Part shown: one piece after another, positions 8,422 to 16,776 of the stretch | How the letters are laid out: each line of letters starts with the position of its first letter | Numbering within the stretch: position 1 is the first letter of the stretch | DNA from: Candidatus Woesearchaeota archaeon | Lineage (GTDB): Archaea; Nanobdellota; Nanobdellia; Woesearchaeales; UBA11576 | NCBI GenBank assembly: GCA_018668595.1 | Contig: JABJCP010000010.1 | Coordinates: forward strand, 1-34,692 | Reading direction: 5' to 3' | Length of the DNA: 34,692 nucleotides | The notes under the pieces: model-generated | What the model was told of the DNA's origin: nothing | Databases searched by the model: none | The model's input: the letters and a program-made list of their open reading frames with translations, nothing else | Made by a program: the position numbers and the translations under genes

Positions 8422-9579
8422 TTAATCTACAAATTCTATTCCTAATTCATTTTCTATTTCTTCACGCTTTTTAGCTGAAATGCTTCTACCAGGACCAAAA
8501 ATCTGGTTGGATTTAACTCCTGTAACAATAAGCATAACTCTAATAACATCTTTTAAATCATCATATATCTGAGCACCCCAGATAATCTTTGCATTTTCAT
8601 CAAGTTTTTCAGATATTTCTTCAACTATTCTGCGTGCTTCATCAAGAGTCATATCAGGACCGCCTTGAATATTGATTAGAGCGCCATTTGCACCGCCTAT
8701 ATCAACATCTAGTAATGGATTCGAGATTGCTTTTTGAACTGCTTCAACAGCTCTATTTTCAGTATCAGATTCACCAACACCAATAAGTGCAACACCACCT
8801 TTACCCATAATAGCTCGAATATCTGCAAAATCTAAGTTAACAAGACCTGTTCTTGTAACAAGTTCAGCAATACCTTTTACTGCATTAGTAAGGATTTCAT
8901 CAGCAACTTTAAATGCTGTTTGCAAAGGTAAGTCTGGAGCAAGCTCAAGTAGTTTATCGTTTGGAATTACAATTAATGTATCTACAATGTTTTCTAATTT
9001 CTCAAGACCAACAACTGCATTTTCATAACGTCTTTGTCCTTCCATTGAAAATGGCATTGTAACAATTGCAACAGTAAGTAACCCCATTTTTTTCGCAATT
9101 TCGGAAATAACTGGTGCACTACCTGTACCTGTACCTCCGCCAAGACCACAAGTCACAAAGATCATATCAGAATTAATCATTAATTTTTTTATATCGGACT
9201 CATTCTCACGCGCAGCTTCTTCACCTAATTTAGGTTGAGAACCAGCACCAAGACCTGAAGTAGAATCTCTTCCAATTAAGAATTTTTTATCTGCTGTTGT
9301 ATAAAGTAAATCTTGTGCATCAGTATTTACTGCAATAGTTTCTGCTCCATGAATTCCAACTTCGCTCATACGGTTAATTGTGTTATTACCGCCACCACCT
9401 GCTCCAATAACTTTAATTCTTGCTGGTTGCTTTTTTATAAATTCTTCAAGCTCAGCGTCGATATTATTTTTAAAGCTAGGTTCTTCACGTTTGAATTCAG
9501 GATTTGGATTTTCTCTTTCAATTCTTTCGTTTTCTGTTCTTTCAGTCGCTTCGCGAATAAAACTATCCAATGTACCCAC
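8422..9579 (-). CDS. ftsZ: Cell division GTPase FtsZ
   Basis: This 385-residue tubulin-fold GTPase polymerises at the division site. It shows the [12 protein letters not shown] nucleotide loop (about residue 58), the tubulin signature [10 protein letters not shown], and the T7-loop NLDFADI, whose Asp completes GTP hydrolysis in the next subunit. The first 50 residues are a polar, Glu/Arg-rich extension. The C-terminus, ELGIEFVD, is the short conserved ending of archaeal FtsZ1-type proteins. The ftsZ-secE-spt5 order is common in euryarchaea and DPANN. A GAGGTGG ribosome-binding site lies 3-10 bases before the ATG. The call is secure. Confidence 0.96.
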   Translation of the reverse strand: MGTLDSFIREATERTENERIERENPNPEFKREEPSFKNNIDAELEEFIKKQPARIKVIGAGGGGNNTINRMSEVGIHGAETIAVNTDAQDLLYTTADKKFLIGRDSTSGLGAGSQPKLGEEAARENESDIKKLMINSDMIFVTCGLGGGTGTGSAPVISEIAKKMGLLTVAIVTMPFSMEGQRRYENAVVGLEKLENIVDTLIVIPNDKLLELAPDLPLQTAFKVADEILTNAVKGIAELVTRTGLVNLDFADIRAIMGKGGVALIGVGESDTENRAVEAVQKAISNPLLDVDIGGANGALINIQGGPDMTLDEARRIVEEISEKLDENAKIIWGAQIYDDLKDVIRVMLIVTGVKSNQIFGPGRSISAKKREEIENELGIEFVD

Positions 9580-9712
9580 CTCGGTTTTTAAATTAAAAAT
9601 GTCACCCTCTTTTTGTTATAATAAAAAAATTTGGAATATATAAAATTTACTTTAAACTATATAGAGACGTAAAATTATGGCTTTTTGTCAAGTTAATGCT
9701 TTTATGCGCTAA

Positions 9713-10378
9713 TTATGTTTTTACTTTGAATTCCATAGTTTTAATTTCAGGAACCATTTCAATTAGTTTAGGTTTCTGAGCATTTAAGTATTCTATAGGG
9801 ATTTTTTCATCTATTTCCACATTTGCTTTATCAGCTTCAACAGATACTTTGATTTTGCTTTCATTTTTAGTTAAAAGTAATGACAAACAACCTCTTATCT
9901 TTTCTGCAGGATCTGTGATGTGTCTGTTGATTTGGTATTTGTAAATAACATCTTTTCCTGCAAACGGATGATTGAAATCAATAACAACACGTCCACCACT
10001 AACACTTCTAACTGTAGTCATAACTCCATCAATGTTTAATTGCATTCCTGGAACAGGATTTATTTGTTGACCTTTGAATGCACTCATTGGCATCAATTTT
10101 AATAACTTAGCATCTTTTTTTCCAAATGCTTTTTCTGTTGGAATATCTAATTCAATTTCTTTTCCTACTTCTGAATTATCTAATGATTCATCAAGACCTT
10201 TAATAACGTGTCTATGTCCAATACAGATTTTAACAGGTCCATAAATCATTCCTGGACTATGGATATTATTGTTTTTAGCAATCTCTTCATTAGTTGTATC
10301 AAACACAAAATTATCCTCTTTGAATCGTCCTGTGTACTCGAGCTCTACAAAATCTCCTTTTTTTACCTTTTCAGTCAT
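9713..10378 (-). CDS. FKBP-type peptidyl-prolyl isomerase, SlyD-like long archaeal type
   Basis: At 221 residues this matches long archaeal FKBPs. Residues 1-95 carry the FKBP core (GDFVELEYTGRF, VFDTT, IKGLDESL). An IF chaperone insert occupies roughly 90-150, and the core closes with VIDFNHPFAGKDVIYKYQI. An extra C-terminal alpha/beta domain follows (155-221). These cytoplasmic enzymes isomerise X-Pro bonds and act as holding chaperones. The His-rich metal tail of bacterial SlyD is absent. AGAGGGAAAG precedes the ATG by a few bases. It is transcribed alone from an AT-rich promoter around 10400-10440. Confidence 0.92.
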   Translation of the reverse strand: MTEKVKKGDFVELEYTGRFKEDNFVFDTTNEEIAKNNNIHSPGMIYGPVKICIGHRHVIKGLDESLDNSEVGKEIELDIPTEKAFGKKDAKLLKLMPMSAFKGQQINPVPGMQLNIDGVMTTVRSVSGGRVVIDFNHPFAGKDVIYKYQINRHITDPAEKIRGCLSLLLTKNESKIKVSVEADKANVEIDEKIPIEYLNAQKPKLIEMVPEIKTMEFKVKT

Positions 10379-10519
10379 TTTCTTTCCCTCTAATTAATTA
10401 TTAAATCAAGATAAGAATAGTTTATATTAATAAATATATTTTTTTAAAGGTTTTGGTAATTGAATAAATATAAAAAAGAAAAAATTAAGATGATAATTCA
10501 GTAAAGCACAAAAGATTTT

Positions 10520-10975
10520 TTACTCAGCATGCCATTCTTGCTTCATCACTTTACCATTTGTGTTCATTTCATAATAACCAGACTTACCATTTTCACTAAA
10601 GTAATAATCCATCACAGTATCTCCTTGTGGTGTTTCTGCAGTATATCTAACATGACAAAGGTTTTTGTAATCTCCACTTTTTTCTAAACCTTCAATAACC
10701 CACTGCGCATTTCCTGTTTGAGCATCAGAACCTGTGAACTTCCAATTAGCACCTGCTTTACACCAGTCGTCGCTATTTAATCCAGATCCTTCAACAACAC
10801 CTTGATCTGTTTCTACTGTATATGATCCTTCTTTAGTGTTAATTTCAGCATCTTTTCCTGTTTGAGATTCAATATCATTTTCCATTTTCTTGTCGACAAC
10901 TTTAGTAGAAGTTCCACAGCCAATGATAAACATAACAATCGTTAGCATAATTAGTATAATCAATATTTTTTTCAT
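10520..10975 (-). CDS. Small secreted lipoprotein
   Basis: The 151-residue product starts with a lipoprotein signal: two Lys, a hydrophobic core, and the lipobox FIIGC with Cys20 as the likely lipid anchor. The mature part is polar, with Thr/Asp/Gly-rich beta-like stretches and a Cys pair (DWCKAG and NLCHVR) that could form a disulphide. A longer frame opens at 11077, but the ATG at 10975 is preferred: GAGGGTGAT lies upstream, the signal peptide starts there, and the longer start would overlap the CMP kinase gene. It has its own promoter with a motif shared with the 15093-15581 gene. The role is unknown, probably at the cell surface. Confidence 0.75.
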   Translation of the reverse strand: MKKILIILIMLTIVMFIIGCGTSTKVVDKKMENDIESQTGKDAEINTKEGSYTVETDQGVVEGSGLNSDDWCKAGANWKFTGSDAQTGNAQWVIEGLEKSGDYKNLCHVRYTAETPQGDTVMDYYFSENGKSGYYEMNTNGKVMKQEWHAE

Positions 10976-11008
10976 TAGATCACCCTCAAAGATTTTTAAT
11001 GTTAGATA

Positions 11009-11040
11009 TATGTTAGAAATAGTTGGGTAATTTAAATATT
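11009..11040 (-). promoter_or_regulatory. Lipoprotein promoter with a shared 14-base motif
   Basis: Read on the minus strand, the TATA-like box at 11038-11031 is followed after 8 bases by CTATTTCTAACATA (11022-11009). The same 14-mer lies at 15634-15621, also 8 bases after the TATA box of the 15093-15581 gene. A related TAACAT recurs just downstream at 11002-10997. The motif spans the expected transcription start, where a repressor would bind. Confidence 0.5.
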
Positions 11041-11051
11041 TTTGTTTAACT

Positions 11052-11591
11052 TCAACTAAAATCCTTGATGTACTCAATAATTATCTGAGCAACTTCTTGT
11101 GGAGATTTATTGGTTGTATCTAGGGTTATATCATAATTACTTGAATCGTAGTAGTTGATGTTGTAGTATTCTTTGTATCTTTTAATTTCAGAATCTTTTC
11201 TTTGTTTAATTTTTCTTTTAGTTTCTTCAATAGATAAATTATATTTTTCATCATCTCTTTTAGCGTCAAAAATTCTTTTTGCAGCTTTATCATCTGTTAC
11301 GTCGAGAAATATTTTTATGGAAGTAGGAATAAAATGCCAACCAAGACGTGCGTCAATAATGAAATTATCTTCTTCTTTTCCCAGATTTACTTGTCTGTCG
11401 TCTAATTCTTTGTCAATAGTTGTATCTTTTTCTGCAAGTTTGCTTAATTCTAGAAGAGTTATTCCTTTTTTTTGTGCCATCTCTCTCATAAAATCGCCTG
11501 TAGAATAATGATTTAAAGAAAAATGTTTAGCAAGAATTTTAGCAACAGTGGTTTTTCCTGAACCAAGCGCTCCTGAGATTGTTATGATCAT
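11052..11591 (-). CDS. cmk: Cytidylate kinase, archaeal type
   Basis: This 179-residue cytoplasmic P-loop kinase phosphorylates CMP and dCMP to the diphosphates. The Walker A motif GALGSGKTT lies at residues 7-15. HYSTGDFMREMA is the nucleoside-monophosphate-binding segment, IIDARLGWHFIP matches archaeal CMP kinases, and KRIFDAKRDDEKYN forms the Arg-rich lid. Length fits the short archaeal form, which lacks the bacterial insert. A minus-strand TATA-like AATAATATAAAC lies about 30 bases before the ATG, so the message is nearly leaderless. With the UMP-kinase-like gene at 20087 it covers pyrimidine monophosphate salvage. Confidence 0.92.
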   Translation of the reverse strand: MIITISGALGSGKTTVAKILAKHFSLNHYSTGDFMREMAQKKGITLLELSKLAEKDTTIDKELDDRQVNLGKEEDNFIIDARLGWHFIPTSIKIFLDVTDDKAAKRIFDAKRDDEKYNLSIEETKRKIKQRKDSEIKRYKEYYNINYYDSSNYDITLDTTNKSPQEVAQIIIEYIKDFS

Positions 11592-11647
11592 ATTTTTGAA
11601 GAGAAATTAGGTTGTTTATATTATTTTTGATATGTTATTTTATTGTG

Positions 11648-11917
11648 TTAATCTTTCAAAGAAATAATCTGAATGCCGTGTTCTTCAATATCATCTCTAT
11701 GCCAGAATAGTTCATCTAATTTGAATTTAGCAACATACTTAATTTCTTTTTCTAAAACTCTCCCAGTATAATCTTGTTTTTTAGGACACCATTCTCTAAG
11801 AACTAAATAATCTCCTTCCTGGCAATGCCAATCACCAAGACGAAGTTCGAAATTCTTTTTACCTTCGTGTATTTTTTGAAAATACTGCGGATGAACTTTC
11901 TTTTCAATGCGATTCAT
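11648..11917 (-). CDS. ASCH-domain protein (DUF3850-like)
   Basis: This 89-residue protein is a single ASCH/PUA-like beta barrel, most like DUF3850. KVHPQYFQKIHEGKKNFELRL is the RNA-binding edge, with a basic patch and the family Glu/Arg pair. Then come GDWHCQEGDYLVLREW and a C-terminal strand region that ends GIQIISL. ASCH proteins bind RNA or modified nucleosides, and some are N4-acetylcytidine amidohydrolases. Which applies here cannot be read from sequence. The gene is 56 bases upstream of cmk on the same strand and diverges from the ArgRS cluster. Confidence 0.82.
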   Translation of the reverse strand: MNRIEKKVHPQYFQKIHEGKKNFELRLGDWHCQEGDYLVLREWCPKKQDYTGRVLEKEIKYVAKFKLDELFWHRDDIEEHGIQIISLKD

Positions 11918-12053
11918 ATGTGGAAAAAACCATTTAGTCTATAACTATTTTTTGATATCTGAGTCTCTATTGTCCAGTTTCATACAAAAACTTAATAAAT
12001 ATCAAATAAATCAAGGCTATAATTAGATTATTATAATTAAAAAAGGTGATATT

Positions 12054-12305
12054 ATGATTGAACCAGCAGGATTGTTAGGAGGAATGTTTGAACCGTTAAC
12101 TAATACAATATCTTTTTTTACAAAATTTATTAGTGGACTTGTAGGAGGAATATTTGGAGTTTATTTGGTTTTATTATATTTAAGATTTAAAGAATACAAA
12201 AAAGTAGTAGGTCTTTTAACAGAAATTAAACAAGAAATAAAAGAACTAAAAGGAACTCATGTTACGCATAATGTTCATAAAACTTCAGGTGTAAATAAAA
12301 AATGA
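12054..12305 (+). CDS. Small single-span membrane protein upstream of argS
   Basis: This 83-residue protein has a Gly/Phe-rich N-terminus, a hydrophobic stretch at about 19-47 (likely one membrane span), then a charged amphipathic helix (KEYKKVVGLLTEIKQEIKELKG) and a polar tail. AGGTGAT lies 4 bases before the ATG, and a TATA-like CTTAATAAATATC lies near 11990-12002. Its TGA overlaps the argS ATG (ATGA), so translation is coupled. I do not recognise the family; the helix after the span suggests oligomerisation. Confidence 0.65.
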   Translation: MIEPAGLLGGMFEPLTNTISFFTKFISGLVGGIFGVYLVLLYLRFKEYKKVVGLLTEIKQEIKELKGTHVTHNVHKTSGVNKK

Positions 12306-13999
12306 ATCAATTTAAGGAAGCAATAATAAAATTATTGGCGAATAATGATGTTGAGATAGAAGAAGGAATAATCAGTACACCTCCAAATCCAGAAATGGGA
12401 GATTATGCTGTGCCTTGTTTTCAAATGGCAGCAAAACTAAAAAATGCTCCGCCTAAAGTTGCAGAAGAACTCGCACAAAAAATAGATCTATCTGGAAATG
12501 AATTTATTTCAGGTGTAAAAAATTTTGGTCCATACTTAAATTTCTTTGTGAATAAATCTAAATTTATAGAATCTGTATTAAGCAAAATTATTGCAGAAAA
12601 AGAAAATTATGGAACTGGAATTGAAAAGTCAAAAATTTTAATTGAGAGTCCTGGTCCAAATACAAATAAACCTTTGCACTTAGGACACTTGCGTAATGTA
12701 TTTATTGGAGCAAGCGCAATACAGATTTTTAGAAAATTAGGAAATGATGTTTCTCATATTGATATTGTTAATGATCGGGGAATTCATATTTGTAAATCGA
12801 TGCTTGCATATCAAAAATTTGGTGAATGTAAAGAGCCAGATATAAAATCAGATCACTTTGTAGGTAAGTATTATGTTTTGTATTCTCAAAAAGAAAAAGA
12901 AAATCCTGAACTTGAAGAAGAAGCAAGAGAAATGCTTAGAAAATGGGAAGCAGGAGATCCAGAAACAATTGAACTTTGGAAAAAAATGAAAAAATGGTCA
13001 TTAGATGGAATGAACCAAACATATGAACGACTTAATTTTGTAGCAGAAAAAGTATACTATGAAAGTGAACAATATGCGCGTGGGAAAAAAATTGTTCTTG
13101 AAGGAGTTGAAAAAGGATTATTTACAAAAAATGATGAAGGATGTATTATAATTGATTTAACAGAAGAAGGATTTGGAGAAAAAGTTTTATTAAGAGCTGA
13201 TGGGACTTCTGTTTATGTAACTCAAGATATCTCGACTGCAAAAGCAAGATATGAAGATTACAATATGGATAAAATAATTTATGTTGTAGCAACAGAACAA
13301 AATTATCATTTCAAAGTATTGTTTAAAGTACTAGAAAAAATAGGGTTTGAATTTGCAAAAAATTTATATCATATGGCATATGGGATGGTGAATCTTCCAG
13401 ATGGAAAAATGAAATCTCGAGAAGGAACTGTTGTCGATGCTGATGAATTATTAGATCAAATGCAAGCAATGGCAAAAGAAGAAATTGTTAAAAGACATAC
13501 TGGTTTGTCAGAAAAAGAAATTGATAAAAGATCTAATATTATTTCACAAGGTGCTCTTCGATTTTTTATATTGAAAGTTGATTCGCATAAAGATATGACT
13601 TATGATCCCAAAGAAGCAATAAGTTTTGAAGGAGAAACAGGACCTTATGTTCAATATGTTCATGCAAGATGTTGTGCAATACTTCGAAAGTATAATTCAG
13701 AGATTGGTTCTGATATTGATTATGGTTTGTTAGTTGAAGATTCTGAACTAGAAATGGTCAAGTTACTATCTCAATTTGGCATAAAGATTGAAGAAGCCGC
13801 GAAAAATTATAAACCTAGTACGGTTGCACAATATTTAATACAAGTAGCGCAGCAGTTTAATGAATTCTATCACAAGTGTCAAGTAATTGGTGAAGATGCA
13901 GAACTTACAAAAGTAAGAATTAGGATTGTTGAATCTGTAAAGCTCGTCATAAAAATGGGGCTTGAACTGTTGGCAATAGATGCTCCAGAAGAGATGTGA
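12302..13999 (+). CDS. argS: Arginyl-tRNA synthetase
   Basis: This 565-residue class I synthetase charges tRNA-Arg. The N-terminal Add-1 tRNA D-loop domain covers about 1-95. The HIGH motif appears as HLGH at 126-129 after ESPGPNTNKPL. The KMSKS region is KMKSR (369-373), and the DALR anticodon domain spans about 450-565 (GPYVQYVHARCCAILRKY to APEEM). The length is typical. It starts inside the stop of the upstream small membrane gene and ends one base before mnmH, so the three genes form one operon. Confidence 0.96.
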   Translation: MNQFKEAIIKLLANNDVEIEEGIISTPPNPEMGDYAVPCFQMAAKLKNAPPKVAEELAQKIDLSGNEFISGVKNFGPYLNFFVNKSKFIESVLSKIIAEKENYGTGIEKSKILIESPGPNTNKPLHLGHLRNVFIGASAIQIFRKLGNDVSHIDIVNDRGIHICKSMLAYQKFGECKEPDIKSDHFVGKYYVLYSQKEKENPELEEEAREMLRKWEAGDPETIELWKKMKKWSLDGMNQTYERLNFVAEKVYYESEQYARGKKIVLEGVEKGLFTKNDEGCIIIDLTEEGFGEKVLLRADGTSVYVTQDISTAKARYEDYNMDKIIYVVATEQNYHFKVLFKVLEKIGFEFAKNLYHMAYGMVNLPDGKMKSREGTVVDADELLDQMQAMAKEEIVKRHTGLSEKEIDKRSNIISQGALRFFILKVDSHKDMTYDPKEAISFEGETGPYVQYVHARCCAILRKYNSEIGSDIDYGLLVEDSELEMVKLLSQFGIKIEEAAKNYKPSTVAQYLIQVAQQFNEFYHKCQVIGEDAELTKVRIRIVESVKLVIKMGLELLAIDAPEEM

Positions 14000-14000
14000 G

Positions 14001-15086
14001 ATGTTTATGGAACGAATTCCTTTTTTTATAGTAGATAAAGATCTACCGACAGTAAAGGCAAAAGAAGTTGATTTACTTAGGCGTAATTCTAATTATGTTA
14101 TTGTCGATGTAAGGAGTTTAGGTGAATGGGAAACAGATAGAATTCCTGGTGCAGTAAATATTCAATTGCTTGATAATTCTGAGCGTGCAGAAGTTGGAAC
14201 AATATACAAACAAATTGGAAGACGAGAAGCAGTTGCAAAAGGATGGGAATTTGTAGAACCAAAATTAGAATCAATGCTTGCAGAGTTTTCTAAATACCAA
14301 GATAAAAAATTAATTGTTTATTGTTGGCGAGGAGGTTTGAGATCTAAGTCTGTTGTAAAATGGTTGCTTGGTCTTGGATTTGATGTTGTACAACTTGAAA
14401 AAGGAAATAAAGCATTTAGAGAAGTAGTTCGAAAAAAATTGCAAAGTTATGAATTAAAACCCAAAATAATTGTAGTGTATGGTCTTGGTTTGAGTGGAAA
14501 ATCAGAAGTACTCAGAGCTACTAAATTACCTGTTATTGATCTTGAAGATTTAGCACAACATAGAAGCAGTGTTTATGGAGCAATAGGTTTGAAGCCAAGA
14601 TCACAAAAATTATTTGAAGCATTATTACTTGACGAACTCGATAAAATTGGAGATGTTCAGTACATTTTGGTTGAAGGAGAAAGCAGAAGAGTTGGAGATG
14701 CAATAATTCCTGATTTCTTTTTTCGTGCAATGAGTAAAGGCATAAAAATAAGGGTTGATGCATCACTTGATCGACGATCAGAACGATTTGAAAAAGATTA
14801 TTGTTTTAGTGAAGAATCGACACAACAGTTAATTAAAATTACTAAAGAAACTAATTCATTAATTCGAGAAATGGGAAAGAAAAAAGTTTCTGAGCTTATT
14901 GAATTACTTGAGTCTGGGAATATATTTGAAGGTTTGAAAATATTGCTTAAAGATTATTATGATTTAAAGTATGAACATTATTTTAAAGACATGAAGTTTG
15001 AGATGATTATTTGTGAAGATGATGTTGAGATTGCTGTTGAGAAGGTTGAAGGATTTGTTAAGAAATTAGATGATAAAAATAATTAA
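14001..15086 (+). CDS. mnmH: tRNA 2-selenouridine (geranyl-2-thiouridine) synthase, full length
   Basis: The 361-residue product joins an N-terminal rhodanese domain (about 10-135) to a C-terminal P-loop domain. The rhodanese loop YCWRGGLRS carries the catalytic Cys (residue 108), and the Walker A motif is GLGLSGKS (161-168). RIPGAVNIQLLDNSERAEVG and the following GxxYKQIGRREAVAKG are diagnostic for SelU/MnmH, which converts 2-thiouridine at the tRNA wobble base to geranylthio- and selenouridine using selenophosphate. Length equals the bacterial enzyme. I start at the ATG at 14001, one base after the argS stop; an ATG at 14007 is also possible, while the in-frame ATG at 13980 lies inside argS. 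Fused single-chain MnmH is typical of bacteria, so transfer is possible. Confidence 0.92.
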   Translation: MFMERIPFFIVDKDLPTVKAKEVDLLRRNSNYVIVDVRSLGEWETDRIPGAVNIQLLDNSERAEVGTIYKQIGRREAVAKGWEFVEPKLESMLAEFSKYQDKKLIVYCWRGGLRSKSVVKWLLGLGFDVVQLEKGNKAFREVVRKKLQSYELKPKIIVVYGLGLSGKSEVLRATKLPVIDLEDLAQHRSSVYGAIGLKPRSQKLFEALLLDELDKIGDVQYILVEGESRRVGDAIIPDFFFRAMSKGIKIRVDASLDRRSERFEKDYCFSEESTQQLIKITKETNSLIREMGKKKVSELIELLESGNIFEGLKILLKDYYDLKYEHYFKDMKFEMIICEDDVEIAVEKVEGFVKKLDDKNN

Positions 15087-15092
15087 AAAAAT

Positions 15093-15581
15093 TTAGATTT
15101 TGTATTCTTTATTGTCTGGTTCGTGTTTTGCAAGTTTTTGTTTAAGGTCTGTTATTTCTTCCTTTCTTGAGTTTAATAGATCTTTTTTAAATCTGGTTTG
15201 TCTACTCGAATCAATTAATGATATGATTAATCCAATTCCGAATAGTCCGCATGCTACATAGTCAATTTTTTTAGCAAAGTCTAAATCTTCAAGCCCTTCT
15301 TCAATAACTGCTTTATCAGAAGTAGAATTCATAAATATTGTTTTTGCTTCTTTACTTACAAGATGGTCTGTTAGTTCTTTTCGACAGCGGTCTTCAGTTC
15401 CAAAAAAGTTACTAGTTTGTTTGCCTTCATTCTTACATGCATTATAAACAAAATTTGATTCTGTAGGTGTATTTTCTTTATATAAATTAGTTCCTCCTAT
15501 TGTTACAAATGCTGCAGTGTAGAGTGCTAATGTGCACATATATGGATTATCTATTATTTCACTTACTATTGGTATTCTCAT
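15093..15581 (-). CDS. Membrane protein with two spans and an extracytoplasmic Cys-bearing loop
   Basis: This 162-residue protein has a hydrophobic N-terminal segment (about 14-33), a polar loop with two Cys residues (YNACKNE and EDRCRKE) that may pair outside the cell, a second span (about 105-126, YVACGLFGIGLIISLI), and a charged coiled-coil-like tail ending KEYKI. It converges with mnmH, only 6 bases apart. CAGGGGAGGG precedes the ATG. Its promoter shares a 14-base motif with the lipoprotein gene at 10520-10975. The family was not recognised. Confidence 0.68.
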   Translation of the reverse strand: MRIPIVSEIIDNPYMCTLALYTAAFVTIGGTNLYKENTPTESNFVYNACKNEGKQTSNFFGTEDRCRKELTDHLVSKEAKTIFMNSTSDKAVIEEGLEDLDFAKKIDYVACGLFGIGLIISLIDSSRQTRFKKDLLNSRKEEITDLKQKLAKHEPDNKEYKI

Positions 15582-15620
15582 GTTTTTCCCTCCCCTGATT
15601 ATATGTATTAATCTCTCTTT

Positions 15621-15650
15621 TATGTTAGAAATAGGTTATTCTTTTATAAA
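15621..15650 (-). promoter_or_regulatory. Promoter of the 15093-15581 gene with the shared 14-base motif
   Basis: On the minus strand TTTATAAA (15650-15643) is followed after 8 bases by CTATTTCTAACATA (15634-15621), identical in sequence and spacing to the site at 11022-11009. The rest of the divergent gap up to 15855 is T-rich; a plus-strand TATA-like TTTATATATAAG near 15728-15739 and a GGGGG tract near 15840 belong to the next gene. Confidence 0.5.
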
Positions 15651-15855
15651 TATTTCTATTTTTTTACTATTTCGAAGGGGTATTTACTGGCTGATTTGTC
15701 TTTGTTTCTTGTTTCCAAAGAAAAATTTATATATAAGTGTTATTAAAGCATTTTTTGTTAAACTAAAAAACTATTTTTAGTGGTTTTTGTGATTAAGTTC
15801 GTAATAATTACTACTTGTTTTGATGTTTAAAATTTAATAGGGGGTTTTAAATTAT

Positions 15856-16767
15856 ATGTTTGTAGTAAAACAAGAAAAAGATGAATTGCTTTCATTACCT
15901 GCCGAAGAGATTGATTTAGATAAACTGCGTAATCTTTCTCCTCTTGCAATTGAGATTATGAAACTAATTTCTGAGAATGCAATGTATCCTGCACAGATTG
16001 CAAAATCTTTGAAAGAACACGAACAAAAAATATATTACCATATAAGAAACCTTGAGCGAAAAAATCTTATTAAAGTTGTTAAAGAAGAAAATAAACAAGG
16101 AGCAGTAGCGCGTTATTATAAATTATGCGAACCTGCGTTTGTATTGCGCTTTAAAAAATTTGATAAAACTCACAAATTTTCAAAAAGAGAAGGTCGCAGT
16201 AAAGAGTTCTTAGAACCATTTATTGTCGATGGAAAATTTGATGCACTCATTGTTGTTGGAAGTCCAGATCCGCATGGGCCAGATAAAGCAAGAAGTCGAG
16301 ATGGATATTATGGGATGGACTTAGCATTATTTTTAGGAACATTTCTAAACTATGTTCCTAGTTTTAATGTAAAATTAGATACTGAAACTCGAGAAGAAGA
16401 TCTTAAACAAAATTTGATTATAATTGGCGGGCCTATAGTAAATAAAGTGATGGAAAAATTTAATGACGATCTTCCTATTAAATTTAAAGAAAAAAATATT
16501 TATTCAACACTTTCTAAACAGGAATATCCTAGTGATGAAATAGGAATTATTGTAAAAGCAAAAAATCCTTTTTGTGATGGGAAACAGATTTTAGTTGTTG
16601 CAGGAAAAAGACATGCAGGAACTCGAGCTGCAATAATAGCATTTCTAAAACATTTTAGTTCAATACTTGACGGTAATGTTCACAAGAAAAAAATAATTGC
16701 AAAAGTTGTAGAAGGAATCGATCTTGATAGTGATGGACTTGTCGATGATGTAGAAATAAGAGAATAA
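15856..16767 (+). CDS. Winged-helix regulator fused to an S-layer-type domain
   Basis: This 303-residue protein starts with an ArsR/MarR-like winged helix (about 25-85: IEIMKLISENAMYPAQIAKSL, recognition helix KIYYHIRNLERKNLI). A polar linker leads to a domain of about 115-275 resembling the C-terminal domain of archaeal S-layer proteins: ALIVVGSPDPHG, LIIIGGPIVNKV, and ILVVAGKRHAGTRAAIIAFL. The end has an EF-hand-like DLDSDGLVDD followed by VE, a possible calcium or metal site. There is no signal peptide, so it acts in the cytoplasm despite its S-layer relationship. The fold is probably a ligand-sensing domain. GGGGG lies before the ATG. The EEP gene follows 9 bases later, so the two are co-transcribed. 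Confidence 0.75.
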   Translation: MFVVKQEKDELLSLPAEEIDLDKLRNLSPLAIEIMKLISENAMYPAQIAKSLKEHEQKIYYHIRNLERKNLIKVVKEENKQGAVARYYKLCEPAFVLRFKKFDKTHKFSKREGRSKEFLEPFIVDGKFDALIVVGSPDPHGPDKARSRDGYYGMDLALFLGTFLNYVPSFNVKLDTETREEDLKQNLIIIGGPIVNKVMEKFNDDLPIKFKEKNIYSTLSKQEYPSDEIGIIVKAKNPFCDGKQILVVAGKRHAGTRAAIIAFLKHFSSILDGNVHKKKIIAKVVEGIDLDSDGLVDDVEIRE

Positions 16768-16776
16768 GGGTATAAA

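Noticed and set aside
10976..11077. A longer start for the lipoprotein gene adding 34 residues.
   Set aside because: It would overlap the CMP kinase gene, lacks a ribosome-binding site, and would bury the signal peptide.
13980..14000. An upstream in-frame start for mnmH.
   Set aside because: It lies inside argS in another frame; the ATG at 14001 directly follows the argS stop and fits the family length.
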